NCBI GenBank assembly: GCA_040904405.1
Contig: JBBDTK010000085.1
Span: 1-32,408, forward strand
Direction of reading: 5' to 3'
DNA length: 32,408 nt
Source of the DNA: VRUE01 sp040904405
GTDB taxonomy: Bacteria; Actinomycetota; Thermoleophilia; Solirubrobacterales; 70-9
A program made the position numbers and the translations under genes. The first letter of the stretch is position 1; each line of letters opens with the position of its first letter. The notes beneath the pieces are model-generated. The model saw nothing but the letters and a program-made list of their open reading frames with translations. It was not told the DNA's origin and searched no databases. This document shows, one piece after another, positions 14,597-22,215 of this stretch.

Positions 14597-14994
14597 CGAG
14601 CCGGCTCCGGGCGGCGCTCCAGTGCGATGCCGAGGCGGACGAAGAGGAAGCCGGCGGCGATGGTCGCGCCGGTGTAGGCCGCGGCGAGCGCCAGGCGCCC
14701 GGCCCCGACCATCTCGAACAGCTCGAGCTGTAGGGTCGAGAAGGTGGTCAGCGTGCCGCAGATCCCGGTGGTGAGGAACGGGTGGGCGAGGCTGTCCTCG
14801 GGGTGGTCGCGCAGTCGGGCGAAGAAGTAGCCGAGCAGCAGCGCCCCGAGCATGTTGACTCCGAAGGTGGTCCAGGGCCAAGCGGCGGGGCCGTGAGGCC
14901 CGGACACGGCCAACCCGACTCGCGCCAGGGCGCCGAACACGCCGCCCGCGTAGATCGCGGCAAGTTGGCGTAGGTCGAACTGAGCTCTTCGCAC
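14593..14994 (-). CDS. crcB: Fluoride channel protein, first copy
   Basis: A 133-residue, four-helix fluoride channel subunit. Motifs are GGVFGALARVGLA, FGVNMLGALLLGYFF and GICGTLTTFSTLQLE. The start is set by the ribosome site AGGAGG at 15004-15009, which lies 9 bases before GTG 14994. A tempting upstream ATG at 15039 belongs to the 3' strand of the riboswitch (GAUGGCCUCUACC) and is rejected, as is the longer frame through the riboswitch. It is the first gene of the fluoride-export pair. Confidence 0.93.
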   Translation of the reverse strand: MRRAQFDLRQLAAIYAGGVFGALARVGLAVSGPHGPAAWPWTTFGVNMLGALLLGYFFARLRDHPEDSLAHPFLTTGICGTLTTFSTLQLELFEMVGAGRLALAAAYTGATIAAGFLFVRLGIALERRPEPAR

Positions 14995-15026
14995 CGGCAC
15001 GGGCCTCCTGTCAGCGTCGCTGGACG

Positions 15027-15086
15027 GGGTAGAGGCCATCAGCGGCCCGCGGCCGCGGTTATGAAGGAGCGAGCCCCATCGCTCGG
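15027..15086 (-). promoter_or_regulatory. Fluoride riboswitch (crcB motif)
   Basis: The minus strand reads GAGCGAUGGGGCUCGCUC, a short linker with AACC, the hairpin GCGGC-CGCGG-GCCGC, then UGAUGGCCUCUACC. This is the order and spacing of the fluoride riboswitch: a GAUGxGGCxCGCC first stem and pseudoknot loop, then a second hairpin leading into UGAUGGCCUCUAC. It lies 32 bases upstream of the first crcB start. Fluoride binding should turn on expression of the pair. The downstream expression platform is not obvious; it could act on the AGGAGG site. Confidence 0.95.
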
Positions 15087-15135
15087 CGGAGGATTCTAGA
15101 GGTCTGAGATCGAGGCGCGCCGCGCCGGGACCTCG

Positions 15136-15161
15136 ACCCGCCGAGGGACTCGGCAGCATTC
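15136..15161 (+). repeat. 26-bp interspersed repeat, copy 2
   Basis: Differs from 11371-11396 at one position (C for T). It lies between the divergent riboswitch/crcB unit and the ATPase gene. It contains the CCGAG-GGA-CTCGG hairpin. Confidence 0.7.
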
Positions 15162-15226
15162 ACCCTCGACTGGGTCGAGTCAGATTCTTATGCGTTAACA
15201 GGGGGAGTTGATCAGCAGTTGAATGC

Positions 15227-15232
15227 TAATAT
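15227..15232 (+). promoter_or_regulatory. Candidate extended -10 promoter (TGC-TAATAT) of the ATPase gene
   Basis: TAATAT preceded by TG one base upstream forms an extended -10 element. It lies 9 bases before the ATG at 15242, so the message would be leaderless or nearly so. There is no ribosome site in the remaining space, which supports this reading. The local sequence is unusually AT-rich for the window. Confidence 0.5.
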
Positions 15233-15241
15233 CTGCCCCTC

Positions 15242-16702
15242 ATGCTCAGCGAGGCACAGATCCACCGTTTCAACCCATGGTGGCGGGGCGGCGCGTGGGA
15301 GGACGCGGACATCCACCTTCGCCGCTTGGCCGGCAGCCCCGTGCGGCTGGCGACTCCTCAGGCCGACGAGATCGAGCTCGATACGGCCGCGATCCACGTT
15401 CTCCGCGGTCCCCGCCAGTCAGGCAAGTCGACGGATCTGAAACTTCTGGCTCGACGTGCCCTGGGGGCGGGCCTGGGACAGCGGGGGGTCGTCTATCTCT
15501 CGCTCGACCTGCTGGAGGATCAGCCGGCCGCCGCCCTGGTCGAGTCCGTCAACCGCGCGCTCGAGATGGCCGGCCCCCACCGGGGACCGCGGTTGATCCT
15601 GCTCGACGAGGTGACCGCCACGGGGCGCTGGCAGACCGCCCTCAAGGTTCTCTGGGACGAAGGCCGCATCGACCGTGACGTCGTCGTCTGCACGGGCTCC
15701 TCCGCGGCTGACCTGGCCCAAGGGGCAGCCGAGCGGCTGCCGGGCCGGCGCGGCGCCGGGCGCGATCTCCTCGTCCTGCCGCAGGATTTCGCCTCATTCG
15801 CGCAGGCGCTGGACGGGGCGATCCCGCCCGGCCCTGGCCTGACCGTCGCCGAGGTTCTCCGCGGTGAGGGAAAAGAGGCGCTGGCCGCTGCGCGCATTCA
15901 TCTGCCCGCGCTGCGGCGCGCCCTCGAGCGCTACCTGTTGTTCGGCGGCCTGCCCGCCGCCGTCGCCGAGGCCGCCTCCGGGCGCCCCGAGCCGAGTGAG
16001 GACACGCAACGCGTGCTCTGGGACTCGCTTGTCAAGGAGGCGCAGAAGCGCGGCGCCTCGATCCCCGCCACCCAGGCCCTGCTGGAGCGGCTGATGCGCT
16101 CGCTCGGCTCGAAGCTCAGCTGGTCGAGGCTGGCGCGCGAGATGGACGTGCCGCTGGGCCGGCCGCGCCGTCGTGCCGCCGGCAGCCACGCCGACCCCCG
16201 GACCGTGCAGAGCTATGTCGAGCTGCTCGCGGTCAACTACTTCGCGCTGGTCCTCTACTTCTGGAAGCAGGACTCGGGCAGTGGCGACGTCGCCAAGGAC
16301 AAGAAGGTCTACTTCGGCGACCCGTTGCTGCAGACGATCGTGGCCAACCGGGTGGGCCTGCCGCGCGATCGCCATGCGGAGCTGGAGAATGCCCTCGCCC
16401 TGGCGCTCTACCGCCGCTACGAGCCGCGCGAGCGCCGCGCCGAGAACATGCTCGCGCCGGAGCGGCTGCACGTCTGGGGGACCCGTCGCGGCGGCGAGGT
16501 CGATTTCGTCTGCGGTCCGCGCGACGCGATCGACGCGGTCGAGGTGGCCGATTGGGCCTCGCTCGACCGCCGCAAGGCGACCGCCCCGGCCCGGGCCCTG
16601 CCAGGGCGCCCCGCGCTGGTCGCGACTCGCGAGGAGCTCGAGTTCGGCCGCTCGGCGAATCTCGTCCCCGCTGCCCTGCTCCTCTGGGCGCTCTCCGGCT
16701 GA
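15242..16702 (+). CDS. AAA-type ATPase with DUF4143 C-terminal domain
   Basis: A 486-residue protein. The N-terminal P-loop domain has Walker A GPRQSGKST (about 56-64) and Walker B LILLDEV (about 118-124), the AAA_14 pattern. The C-terminal DUF4143 region contains VNYFALVLYFW, KKVYFGDPLLQ and WGTRRGGEVDFVCG. The last motif resembles the acidic core of restriction-like nuclease folds, but the usual lysine after the final E-V (EVK) is replaced here by EVAD, so catalysis is doubtful. Such proteins are widespread single-gene accessory ATPases without settled function. The gene stands alone. Confidence 0.85.
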   Translation: MLSEAQIHRFNPWWRGGAWEDADIHLRRLAGSPVRLATPQADEIELDTAAIHVLRGPRQSGKSTDLKLLARRALGAGLGQRGVVYLSLDLLEDQPAAALVESVNRALEMAGPHRGPRLILLDEVTATGRWQTALKVLWDEGRIDRDVVVCTGSSAADLAQGAAERLPGRRGAGRDLLVLPQDFASFAQALDGAIPPGPGLTVAEVLRGEGKEALAAARIHLPALRRALERYLLFGGLPAAVAEAASGRPEPSEDTQRVLWDSLVKEAQKRGASIPATQALLERLMRSLGSKLSWSRLAREMDVPLGRPRRRAAGSHADPRTVQSYVELLAVNYFALVLYFWKQDSGSGDVAKDKKVYFGDPLLQTIVANRVGLPRDRHAELENALALALYRRYEPRERRAENMLAPERLHVWGTRRGGEVDFVCGPRDAIDAVEVADWASLDRRKATAPARALPGRPALVATREELEFGRSANLVPAALLLWALSG

Positions 16703-16760
16703 GCAGTCGCAATGTTTACGATGCAACAACAGAGCAAGCCATGCAGATCTTCGCGATCTG

Positions 16761-16916
16761 CTGCGTGAACCCGCAGCGAGGCCTCGCCCCCCACAGCAGC
16801 TTGACGCCGGCGAACAGGCGCTCGTCGATCGCCTCGAGCACCGCTTGTGCGATCTCGGGGTCGCCGTCGATATCGAGGCGCGCCTGCTCGCCGAGGTCTT
16901 CAACGGCGAGCCGTAG
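16761..16916 (+). pseudogene. Possible remnant of a small gene after the ATPase
   Basis: The 220-bp interval between the ATPase and ctaA holds an open frame ending in TAG at 16914-16916. It encodes an amphipathic, protein-like stretch (ALVDRLEHRLCDLGVAVDIE, then ARLLAEVFNGEP). No ATG, GTG or TTG start lies in a sensible place, so it would be the 3' end of a decayed gene or a chance frame. Nothing else is seen in this interval. Confidence 0.25.
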
Positions 16917-16922
16917 AGCCGG

Positions 16923-17909
16923 TCAGCGGGCTCTGGACAGCGCGGGGGCCGGGTCGCGGTCTGGCGAGGTGGAGTCTGCAGCCCCCGCGGTCGCGCCCCG
17001 CGGCTCGAGCCGGCCCGCCGTTGCCACGGTCCAGAGCATCGCCAGCCAGGTGGTGGTGGCGAGGGCGACGTGGAGCCAGACCAGCTCGCTGGGCAGCTCC
17101 AGAGCCCACTGGACGCCGCCGAGGGCGCCCTGCAGGCCGAGCAGGGCGATCATCGCGGTGAGGGGGCGCAGCGCGCGCCCGTCGCCGCCGGGGCGGCGCA
17201 GGAGCAGCCAGACGGCGATCGCGGCGAGGCCGAAGACGGCGGCGAGCGCCGAGTGGCGCTGCACCATCCACTCCAGCGTGCCGGCGCGGGCGAACTCGAA
17301 GCGGTGGACGAGCTCGCCCTCGTGGGCGCCGGCGTGGGGGCCGGAGCCGGTGGCGATCGTGCCGGCGAGGATCGTCAGCTGGCCGAGCGGGATCAGGGCG
17401 CGGACCGCCCAGACGCCGAGCCGGTCGCTCGAGAAGCGGCGCTCGCCGGGCTCATACCGGGCGCACCAGGCGAGCGCGAAGGCGGCGTCGAGCAGCAGCA
17501 TCGAGAGGATGAAGTGCCCCATCACCAGGCCCGGCGCCAGGTGGTACTTGACCACGAAGGCGCCGAGGATCGCCTGGCAGACGACGCCGAGCGGCAGCAG
17601 CGCGCCGAAGAAGGCGAGGTGCCAGCGGAACGGCGTCCGGAACCAGGCGAGGGCGCTGGCGGCGATCACCGCGAGGCCGACGAAGCCGGTCAGCAGCCGG
17701 TTGCCGTACTCGATCACCGCGTGCGTCTCCAGCGGCGGCACCGTGCCGCCGTAGCATTTGGGCCAGTCCGGGCAGCCGAGCCCGGAGCCGGTGAGGCGGA
17801 CGGCGGCGCCGGTCAGGACGATCAGGGCGAGGGCGGCCAGGGCCACCGCGGCGACCTGGGCGTAGCGGCGAGGGGAGATCTCGAGCCGGTCTCTGAGGCG
17901 GGCGCCCAT
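16923..17909 (-). CDS. ctaA: Haem A synthase
   Basis: A 328-residue, eight-helix membrane enzyme of the COX15/CtaA family that oxidises the C8 methyl of haem O to make haem A for the A-type oxidase. Conserved features are TGSGLGCPDWPKC with the paired cysteines, the catalytic EYGNRLLTG glutamate region, and haem-binding histidines in HLAPGLVMGHFIL, QRHSA and VWLHVAL. A C-terminal tail of about 30 hydrophilic residues is not conserved in the family. ATG 17909 has a weak AGGA upstream. It lies 39 bases after the cytochrome c gene on the same strand, probably in one unit. Confidence 0.95.
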   Translation of the reverse strand: MGARLRDRLEISPRRYAQVAAVALAALALIVLTGAAVRLTGSGLGCPDWPKCYGGTVPPLETHAVIEYGNRLLTGFVGLAVIAASALAWFRTPFRWHLAFFGALLPLGVVCQAILGAFVVKYHLAPGLVMGHFILSMLLLDAAFALAWCARYEPGERRFSSDRLGVWAVRALIPLGQLTILAGTIATGSGPHAGAHEGELVHRFEFARAGTLEWMVQRHSALAAVFGLAAIAVWLLLRRPGGDGRALRPLTAMIALLGLQGALGGVQWALELPSELVWLHVALATTTWLAMLWTVATAGRLEPRGATAGAADSTSPDRDPAPALSRAR

Positions 17910-17925
17910 CGTCCTGATGATGTCA

Positions 17926-17940
17926 GCGGCCGCGGGCCGC
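17926..17940. terminator. Short GC hairpin between cytochrome c and ctaA genes
   Basis: GCGGCC-GCG-GGCCGC forms a 6-bp stem with a 3-base loop between the two genes. There is no T-run. It may be an intercistronic structure rather than a terminator. Confidence 0.25.
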
Positions 17941-17948
17941 CCTGGGGC

Positions 17949-18647
17949 TCAGCTGCCGTTGGCTTTCGAGCCGCCGCCGGTGCTCTCGAGCAGGTACTGG
18001 ACCAGGTCCTGGAGTTCCTTCGGCGTCAGCGCCTGCTCGTAGTTGGCCGGCATCACGTTCGCCGGGAAGCCTTTGGTGAGCCCCGCGTTCGGGTCGACGA
18101 TCGACTGCTCGACCATCGTCGCGCTCTGACCGGGCAGGACCTGGTCGAGGTCGGGGCCGGTGACGCCGCCCGAGTTGGCCTCGGCCAGCGTGTGGCAGCC
18201 GCCGCAGCCGTTGCCGGCGAAGACTTGCGCACCCGGGCCGCCCGGCACCCGCGGCGGCGCCGCGCCCGGCGCCCCGGCGTACATGCCGACGTAGGCGGCG
18301 ACGTCGCGCAGGTCCTGCCCGGTGACGATCATCGCCGGCATCGAGGCGGCCGGGTTGTCGGTCATCGGCCGCGGGTACTCGACCTGCGCCGCGACGATCC
18401 CCTCGATCGTGGAGTCGTTCTGGCCGACCGCGCGGGCGGCGGCGAAAGCGGCGTCGAGGTCGGGCCCGATCTGGGCCGTGGTCCCCGCCTCGGCCATCGC
18501 GTGGCAGGTGCCGCACTTCTGCACGAAGAGTTCGCGGCCGCGCTGCTCGTCGGCGCTGCTCGTGCCGCAGCCCGAGGCGACGAGGAGCGCCGCCGCGAGG
18601 GCGGTGAGGGCGAAGAGCGGCCTGATCGGGTTGCTTGGCGTGGGCAT
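17949..18647 (-). CDS. Dihaem c-type cytochrome lipoprotein
   Basis: A 232-residue exported protein. The N-terminal signal peptide ends in the lipobox LVASGC, so the protein should be lipid-anchored outside the membrane. Two class I cytochrome c domains follow: CGTCH at about residue 45 with a distal PMTDNPAASMPAM region, and CGGCH at about residue 150 with GFPANVMPANYEQAL providing the methionine ligand. Each domain starts with the family's GRELFVQK or GAQVFAGN strand. It could deliver electrons to CuA of the oxidase at 7076-11283, since that subunit II has no fused haem domain. That role is inferred from its proximity to ctaA. Confidence 0.93.
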   Translation of the reverse strand: MPTPSNPIRPLFALTALAAALLVASGCGTSSADEQRGRELFVQKCGTCHAMAEAGTTAQIGPDLDAAFAAARAVGQNDSTIEGIVAAQVEYPRPMTDNPAASMPAMIVTGQDLRDVAAYVGMYAGAPGAAPPRVPGGPGAQVFAGNGCGGCHTLAEANSGGVTGPDLDQVLPGQSATMVEQSIVDPNAGLTKGFPANVMPANYEQALTPKELQDLVQYLLESTGGGSKANGS

Positions 18648-18674
18648 CGTCGTACGGCGCTGAGCGCGCCGGAG

Positions 18675-18680
18675 TCTATA
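18675..18680 (-). promoter_or_regulatory. Candidate -10 box (TATAGA) for the cytochrome c gene
   Basis: TATAGA on the minus strand lies 27 bases before the ATG at 18647, in an otherwise GC-rich interval. A leader of roughly 20 bases would result. No -35 box is clear. Confidence 0.3.
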
Positions 18681-18777
18681 CGTCGAGGCCGCCCGAAACG
18701 CGCCTTGCGCGACGCTGCCGGTGGGGTAGGCTTGAGGCGATTCTCACTAGCTCGTGAGCACTACGGAGGGGAGCGGA

Positions 18778-19176
18778 ATGCAGGTAAGGGATGGGATGTC
18801 GGAGGTCGTTCTGACGGTGGGCCCATCGCACACCCTGCGCGAGGCCGCGGAGATGATGGTCGAGAAGGGAACCGGCGCGGCGCTGGTCGCCGACGACGAG
18901 TTGCCGGTCCTCTGCATCGTCACCGAGCGCGACATCCTCAACTCGCTCGGCCACGGCCAGGACCCCGCCGCCGAGACGGTCTCCGACCACATGAGCGAGG
19001 GCGTCGTCGCCGCCTCGCCCGAGTGGAGCCTCGAGCACGCCGCCTCGGAGATGTCGACGCGGGGGATCCGCCACCTGGTCGTCTTCGACGGGGGCGAGCT
19101 GGTCGGGATCCTCTCGATCCGCGACATCGTCAGATGCTGGACGTCCACCGGAGCGACCTCGGGCATGAAGCCCTGA
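18778..19176 (+). CDS. CBS-domain pair protein
   Basis: A 132-residue protein made of two tandem CBS domains. The first contains HTLREAAEMMVEKGTGAALV and VLCIVTERDIL. The second contains WSLEHAASEMSTRGIRHLVV and LVGILSIRDIV. Paired CBS domains bind adenine nucleotides and act as energy sensors. ATG at 18778 is chosen because GGAGGGGA lies 5 bases upstream; a GTG at 18754 would add eight residues and lies inside a small hairpin. The target is unknown. It is divergent from the cytochrome c gene, which hints at a link to respiration. Confidence 0.88.
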   Translation: MQVRDGMSEVVLTVGPSHTLREAAEMMVEKGTGAALVADDELPVLCIVTERDILNSLGHGQDPAAETVSDHMSEGVVAASPEWSLEHAASEMSTRGIRHLVVFDGGELVGILSIRDIVRCWTSTGATSGMKP

Positions 19177-19200
19177 GACCGCCGCATCTCGGGGTCTCAG
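19173..19200. terminator. Bidirectional hairpin including the CBS gene stop codon
   Basis: CTGAGACC (19173-19180) pairs perfectly with GGTCTCAG (19193-19200). The inner CCG/CGG adds three pairs, leaving a CATCT loop. It separates the CBS gene from the convergent subunit IV-like gene. The loop region CGCATCTCGGGG is identical to the core of the segment at 28-60, so it may be another relative of the stop-codon repeats. Confidence 0.6.
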
Positions 19201-19204
19201 AGCT

Positions 19205-19495
19205 TCAGGGGGATGGGAATTTGATTCTCTCCACGGGCAGCACGGCGCCGCGAGTCCGCTGCTTGCGCGGCAGGCGGAAGTAGTCGCGGACGGCGCCTTT
19301 CACCATCGCGCGCAGGGCGAAGAGCAGGACGACGATCGCGAACAGCGACCAGACCCAGCCGCGGAACATGAAGCCCTGGGCGAAGATCCCGCAGACCGCG
19401 ACGGCGGCGGAGAAGGCGAAGACGAGGGGCGCCCAGGAGGGTCGCGAGCGGTAGACCAGCTCCCCCGGCTCGACGATCTCGCGTGGCTCGCTCAT
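19205..19495 (-). CDS. Small two-helix membrane protein, oxidase subunit IV-like
   Basis: A 96-residue protein. A short acidic N-terminus (MSEPREIVEPGELVY) leads through RPSWAPLVFAFS into two membrane helices (about 21-43 and 46-64), followed by a basic tail. PSWAP at the start of a two-helix hairpin is common in actinobacterial oxidase subunit IV proteins. It is the last gene of the second oxidase-like operon. The ATG overlaps the stop of the 37-residue peptide gene (ATGA). The assignment rests on position and topology more than on strong sequence motifs. Confidence 0.6.
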   Translation of the reverse strand: MSEPREIVEPGELVYRSRPSWAPLVFAFSAAVAVCGIFAQGFMFRGWVWSLFAIVVLLFALRAMVKGAVRDYFRLPRKQRTRGAVLPVERIKFPSP

Positions 19496-19605
19496 GAGGC
19501 GATGTAGAGCATCGCGGCGAGGAAGCAGAGCGCGAAGACGCTCGCGGCGATGCCGCCGGCGAGCAGCCCGGCGCCGATCTCCTTGCGTGCGGTCTCGCGG
19601 TCCAC
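19492..19605 (-). CDS. 37-residue single-helix membrane peptide
   Basis: A GTG-initiated frame with an amphipathic start VDRETARKEIGAG followed by one hydrophobic helix containing SVFALCFLAAMLYIAS. Its stop overlaps the start of the subunit IV-like gene by four bases, and it begins 13 bases after the ctaB stop. The tight packing and membrane character make it a likely real gene, perhaps a small accessory subunit like those of many oxidases. I know no specific family for it. Confidence 0.6.
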   Translation of the reverse strand: MDRETARKEIGAGLLAGGIAASVFALCFLAAMLYIAS

Positions 19606-19618
19606 GGCCGGATTTCTA

Positions 19619-20512
19619 CTAGACGAGGCGGTCGAGCGGCATCGCCAGGAAGAGCAGCGCCAGGTAGGCGAGCGAGAAGAGGTAGGTGCGCAGCGCCCAG
19701 CGACGGTCGCCGCTGCGCAGCAGCCGCAGCGCGAAGTAGATGAAGGCGCCGCCGAGGGTCATCGAGGCGATCAGGTACTCGATCCCGAAGGCGCCGGCGC
19801 AGAAGGGCAGCTGGGTGACCGCGTAGAGCAGGATCGTGTAGAGGAGGATCTGGCGCCGGGTCTCGGCCTCGCCGCGGACGACCGGCATCATCGGCACACC
19901 GGCCTTCGCGTACTCGTCCTTCATCAGTAGCGAGAGCGCCCAGAAGTGGGGCGGGGTCCAGAAGAAGACGATCGCGAAGAGGTAGAAGGCGGTGCCGCTG
20001 AGCCCGCCGGTGACGGCCGCCCAGGCGACCAGCGGCGGGACCGCGCCGGCGGCGCCGCCGATGACGATGTTCTGCGGGGTGGCCCGCTTGAGCCAGAGGG
20101 TGTAGACGAAGACGTAGCCGAGCAGGCCGGAGAGCGAGAGCGTCGCCGCCAGCGGGTTGACGGCGAGCGAGAGCAGCAGGAAGGAGGAGAGGCCGAGCAG
20201 CGACCCGAAGGCGATCGCCGCCCGCGGCGAGATCCTGCCGGCGGCGACCGGCCGCGAGGCGGTGCGGGCCATCGTGCGGTCGATGTCGCGGTCGATCGCG
20301 TGGTTGATCGCGCCGGCGCCGCCGGCCGAGAGGGCGCCGCCGAGGCAGGTCAGCAGGATCAGGCCGAGCGAGGGGTCGCCGGCGACGAACATCGTCGTCA
20401 CCGTGGTGAAGAGCAGCAGCGACTGCACCTTCGGCTTGGTCAGGGTGAGCAGGTCGCGGCCGAGCGAGGGGGTGGCGACCCGCGGGATCGCGGCCGCATC
20501 GGCGCCGCTCAT
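19619..20512 (-). CDS. ctaB: Protohaem IX farnesyltransferase (haem O synthase)
   Basis: A 297-residue, nine-helix prenyltransferase of the UbiA superfamily that adds farnesyl to haem b, giving haem O. Motifs are LTKPKVQSLLLFT, NHAIDRDIDRTMARTASRP (first Asp-rich motif with the NxxxDxxxD pattern), FFWTPPHFWALSLL and a YAKAGVPMMPV stretch. ATG 20512 is used; GTG 20524 is in frame and would add four residues, and neither has a good ribosome site. It follows the degenerate subunit I gene by 17 bases. The product serves the functional oxidase elsewhere in the window through CtaA. Confidence 0.95.
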   Translation of the reverse strand: MSGADAAAIPRVATPSLGRDLLTLTKPKVQSLLLFTTVTTMFVAGDPSLGLILLTCLGGALSAGGAGAINHAIDRDIDRTMARTASRPVAAGRISPRAAIAFGSLLGLSSFLLLSLAVNPLAATLSLSGLLGYVFVYTLWLKRATPQNIVIGGAAGAVPPLVAWAAVTGGLSGTAFYLFAIVFFWTPPHFWALSLLMKDEYAKAGVPMMPVVRGEAETRRQILLYTILLYAVTQLPFCAGAFGIEYLIASMTLGGAFIYFALRLLRSGDRRWALRTYLFSLAYLALLFLAMPLDRLV

Positions 20513-20529
20513 CGGTGGGGACACCGGCC

Positions 20530-22215
20530 TCAGGCTACCGGCTGCGACTCGCGCGCCGGTCGCTCCGCGCGGCCGCCGCGGTGGGCGATCGCGTCGCGGA
20601 TGTCGCGCATCGGGCGGGCGCTGCGCACGTCGGGCGGCAGGTCGAAGTTGTGCGGCTCCGGGGGCGAGAGCGCGAACCACTCGAGCGAGTCGCCGCGCCA
20701 GGGGTCGTGGCCGGCCTCGGCGCCGCCCTCGCGGCTGAGCAGGGCGTTCGCCAGCGTCATCGCGATCCCGGCCGCCAGCACCAGAGCGCCGATCGAGGCG
20801 ATCAGGTTGTAGACGGTGACCCCGGTCCCGTCGAAGAACTTGTAGGCGTCGACCACCTGGCCCTCGAGGCCGCCGGCGAGGAAGAGCGGCACGAAGGCGA
20901 GCAGGGTGCCCAGCAGCATCGTCCAGAAGGAGATCCGCGCCAGGCTCTCGCCCATCGTGCGGCCGGTCATCTTCGGGAACCACCAGTGCAGCGCCGCGAA
21001 GCCGCCGAAGACGGCGCCGCCGATCAGCGCGAAGTGGGTGGCGGCGGTGCTGTCGACGGTGTGCTGCAGGCGCCAGCCCGCCGCGATCAACGAGTGCGAG
21101 AGCTCGGCGGCGAGCCCGACCGCGATCGTCGCCAGGGCGCCGGCGGCGAAGAGCAGCGGCGCCCGCATCGCCACCGTGCCGCCGAGCAGGGTGGCGATCA
21201 GGTTGAAGAGGACGAGGCCGAAGGGGACGATCAGGGCCAACGACATCGTCATCGCGAAGTACATCCAGCCGATCCCGATCGGCGCGGTCAGCATGTTCTG
21301 CATCCAGGCCAGGGTGCCGATCGCGGCGATCGCGACCAGCGAGCCGATCGTGGCGCCGCGGTTGAAGAGCGGCTTGCGGGCCAGCGCCGGCACGATTTCG
21401 GCGATCGCGCCGAGGGCGAAGATCAGGACCAGCATGTAGGAGCCGGTGTAGAAGATCCAGCTCAGGTGCTGCCAGAGCAGCGGCGAGCCGCCGGCGTCGC
21501 CGGCGAAGAAGATTCCGTCCAGGTTGCGGTCGATCAGCAGCATCGTCAGCGCCGCCAGCAGCACCGGCCCGATCGCCAGCAGCAGCCAGGAGCAGATCGC
21601 CGCCGCCCAGGAGAAGACGGGCAGCCGGCGCCAGGCCATGCCGGGAGCGCGCCGGCGGCGCAGCGTGGCGACCAGGTCGATCGCGATCAGGACGAAGCCG
21701 AGCGTGGCCAGCCCGGTCGCGGCGGCCCAGGCGTCGACCCCGTTGTCGGGCAGGAAGGCGAGCCCGGAGAGCGGCGCCAGCGGGTTGATCCCCGCCTCCG
21801 AGGGGGTGTAGAGGAAGCCGGCGTAGAGCACCGTGGCGCCGGCGACGTAGAGCCAGACGCCGAGCTGCCCGAGCCGCGGCAGCGCGGATCCGCGGGCGCC
21901 GATCTGCAGTGGCGCCACGTAGTAGAAGAAGCCGAGCGCGAGCGGGACCGCGAAGAGGAAGACCGCCGTCGTCCCGTAGAGCGAGAGCAGGCGGTTGAAG
22001 GTGACCGGGTCGAGGAAGGTGTTCTCGGGAATCGCCAGCTGCAGCCGCATCAGCAGCAGCTCGACCAGGGCGATGAAGAGGAAGCCGAGCGCGCCGGCGA
22101 TCAGGACGCGGCCGAGGTCCTTGTGGTCGGCGCTGGTCGCTATCTCCACCCAGCGGGGGCGGCGCGCGGGGAACCCGTCGACGACGACCTCGGGGCTGCG
22201 GCGGAGCGCGCTCAT
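20530..22215 (-). CDS. Oxidase subunit I-like protein lacking metal and haem ligands
   Basis: A 561-residue homologue of haem-copper oxidase subunit I with intact length and helices. Aligned to the copy at 7881-9785 through shared anchors (TFN, WQH, ARKP, WWFPKMTGR), the helix II His is Tyr80. The CuB ligands are Thr257, Gln306 and Asn307, the cross-linked Tyr is Met261, the K-channel Lys is Val335 and the haem a3 His is Ala392. Only His394, a low-spin haem ligand, remains. It therefore cannot form the usual haem-copper centre. There is no frameshift or internal stop. The ATG overlaps the subunit II-like stop by four bases. A structural, assembly or sensing role is possible; none is shown. 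Confidence 0.9.
   Translation of the reverse strand: MSALRRSPEVVVDGFPARRPRWVEIATSADHKDLGRVLIAGALGFLFIALVELLLMRLQLAIPENTFLDPVTFNRLLSLYGTTAVFLFAVPLALGFFYYVAPLQIGARGSALPRLGQLGVWLYVAGATVLYAGFLYTPSEAGINPLAPLSGLAFLPDNGVDAWAAATGLATLGFVLIAIDLVATLRRRRAPGMAWRRLPVFSWAAAICSWLLLAIGPVLLAALTMLLIDRNLDGIFFAGDAGGSPLLWQHLSWIFYTGSYMLVLIFALGAIAEIVPALARKPLFNRGATIGSLVAIAAIGTLAWMQNMLTAPIGIGWMYFAMTMSLALIVPFGLVLFNLIATLLGGTVAMRAPLLFAAGALATIAVGLAAELSHSLIAAGWRLQHTVDSTAATHFALIGGAVFGGFAALHWWFPKMTGRTMGESLARISFWTMLLGTLLAFVPLFLAGGLEGQVVDAYKFFDGTGVTVYNLIASIGALVLAAGIAMTLANALLSREGGAEAGHDPWRGDSLEWFALSPPEPHNFDLPPDVRSARPMRDIRDAIAHRGGRAERPARESQPVA

Noticed and set aside
14995..15039. ATG 15039 as the start of the first crcB gene
   Set aside because: This ATG is part of the conserved 3' strand of the fluoride riboswitch and has no ribosome site, whereas GTG 14994 has AGGAGG nine bases upstream.
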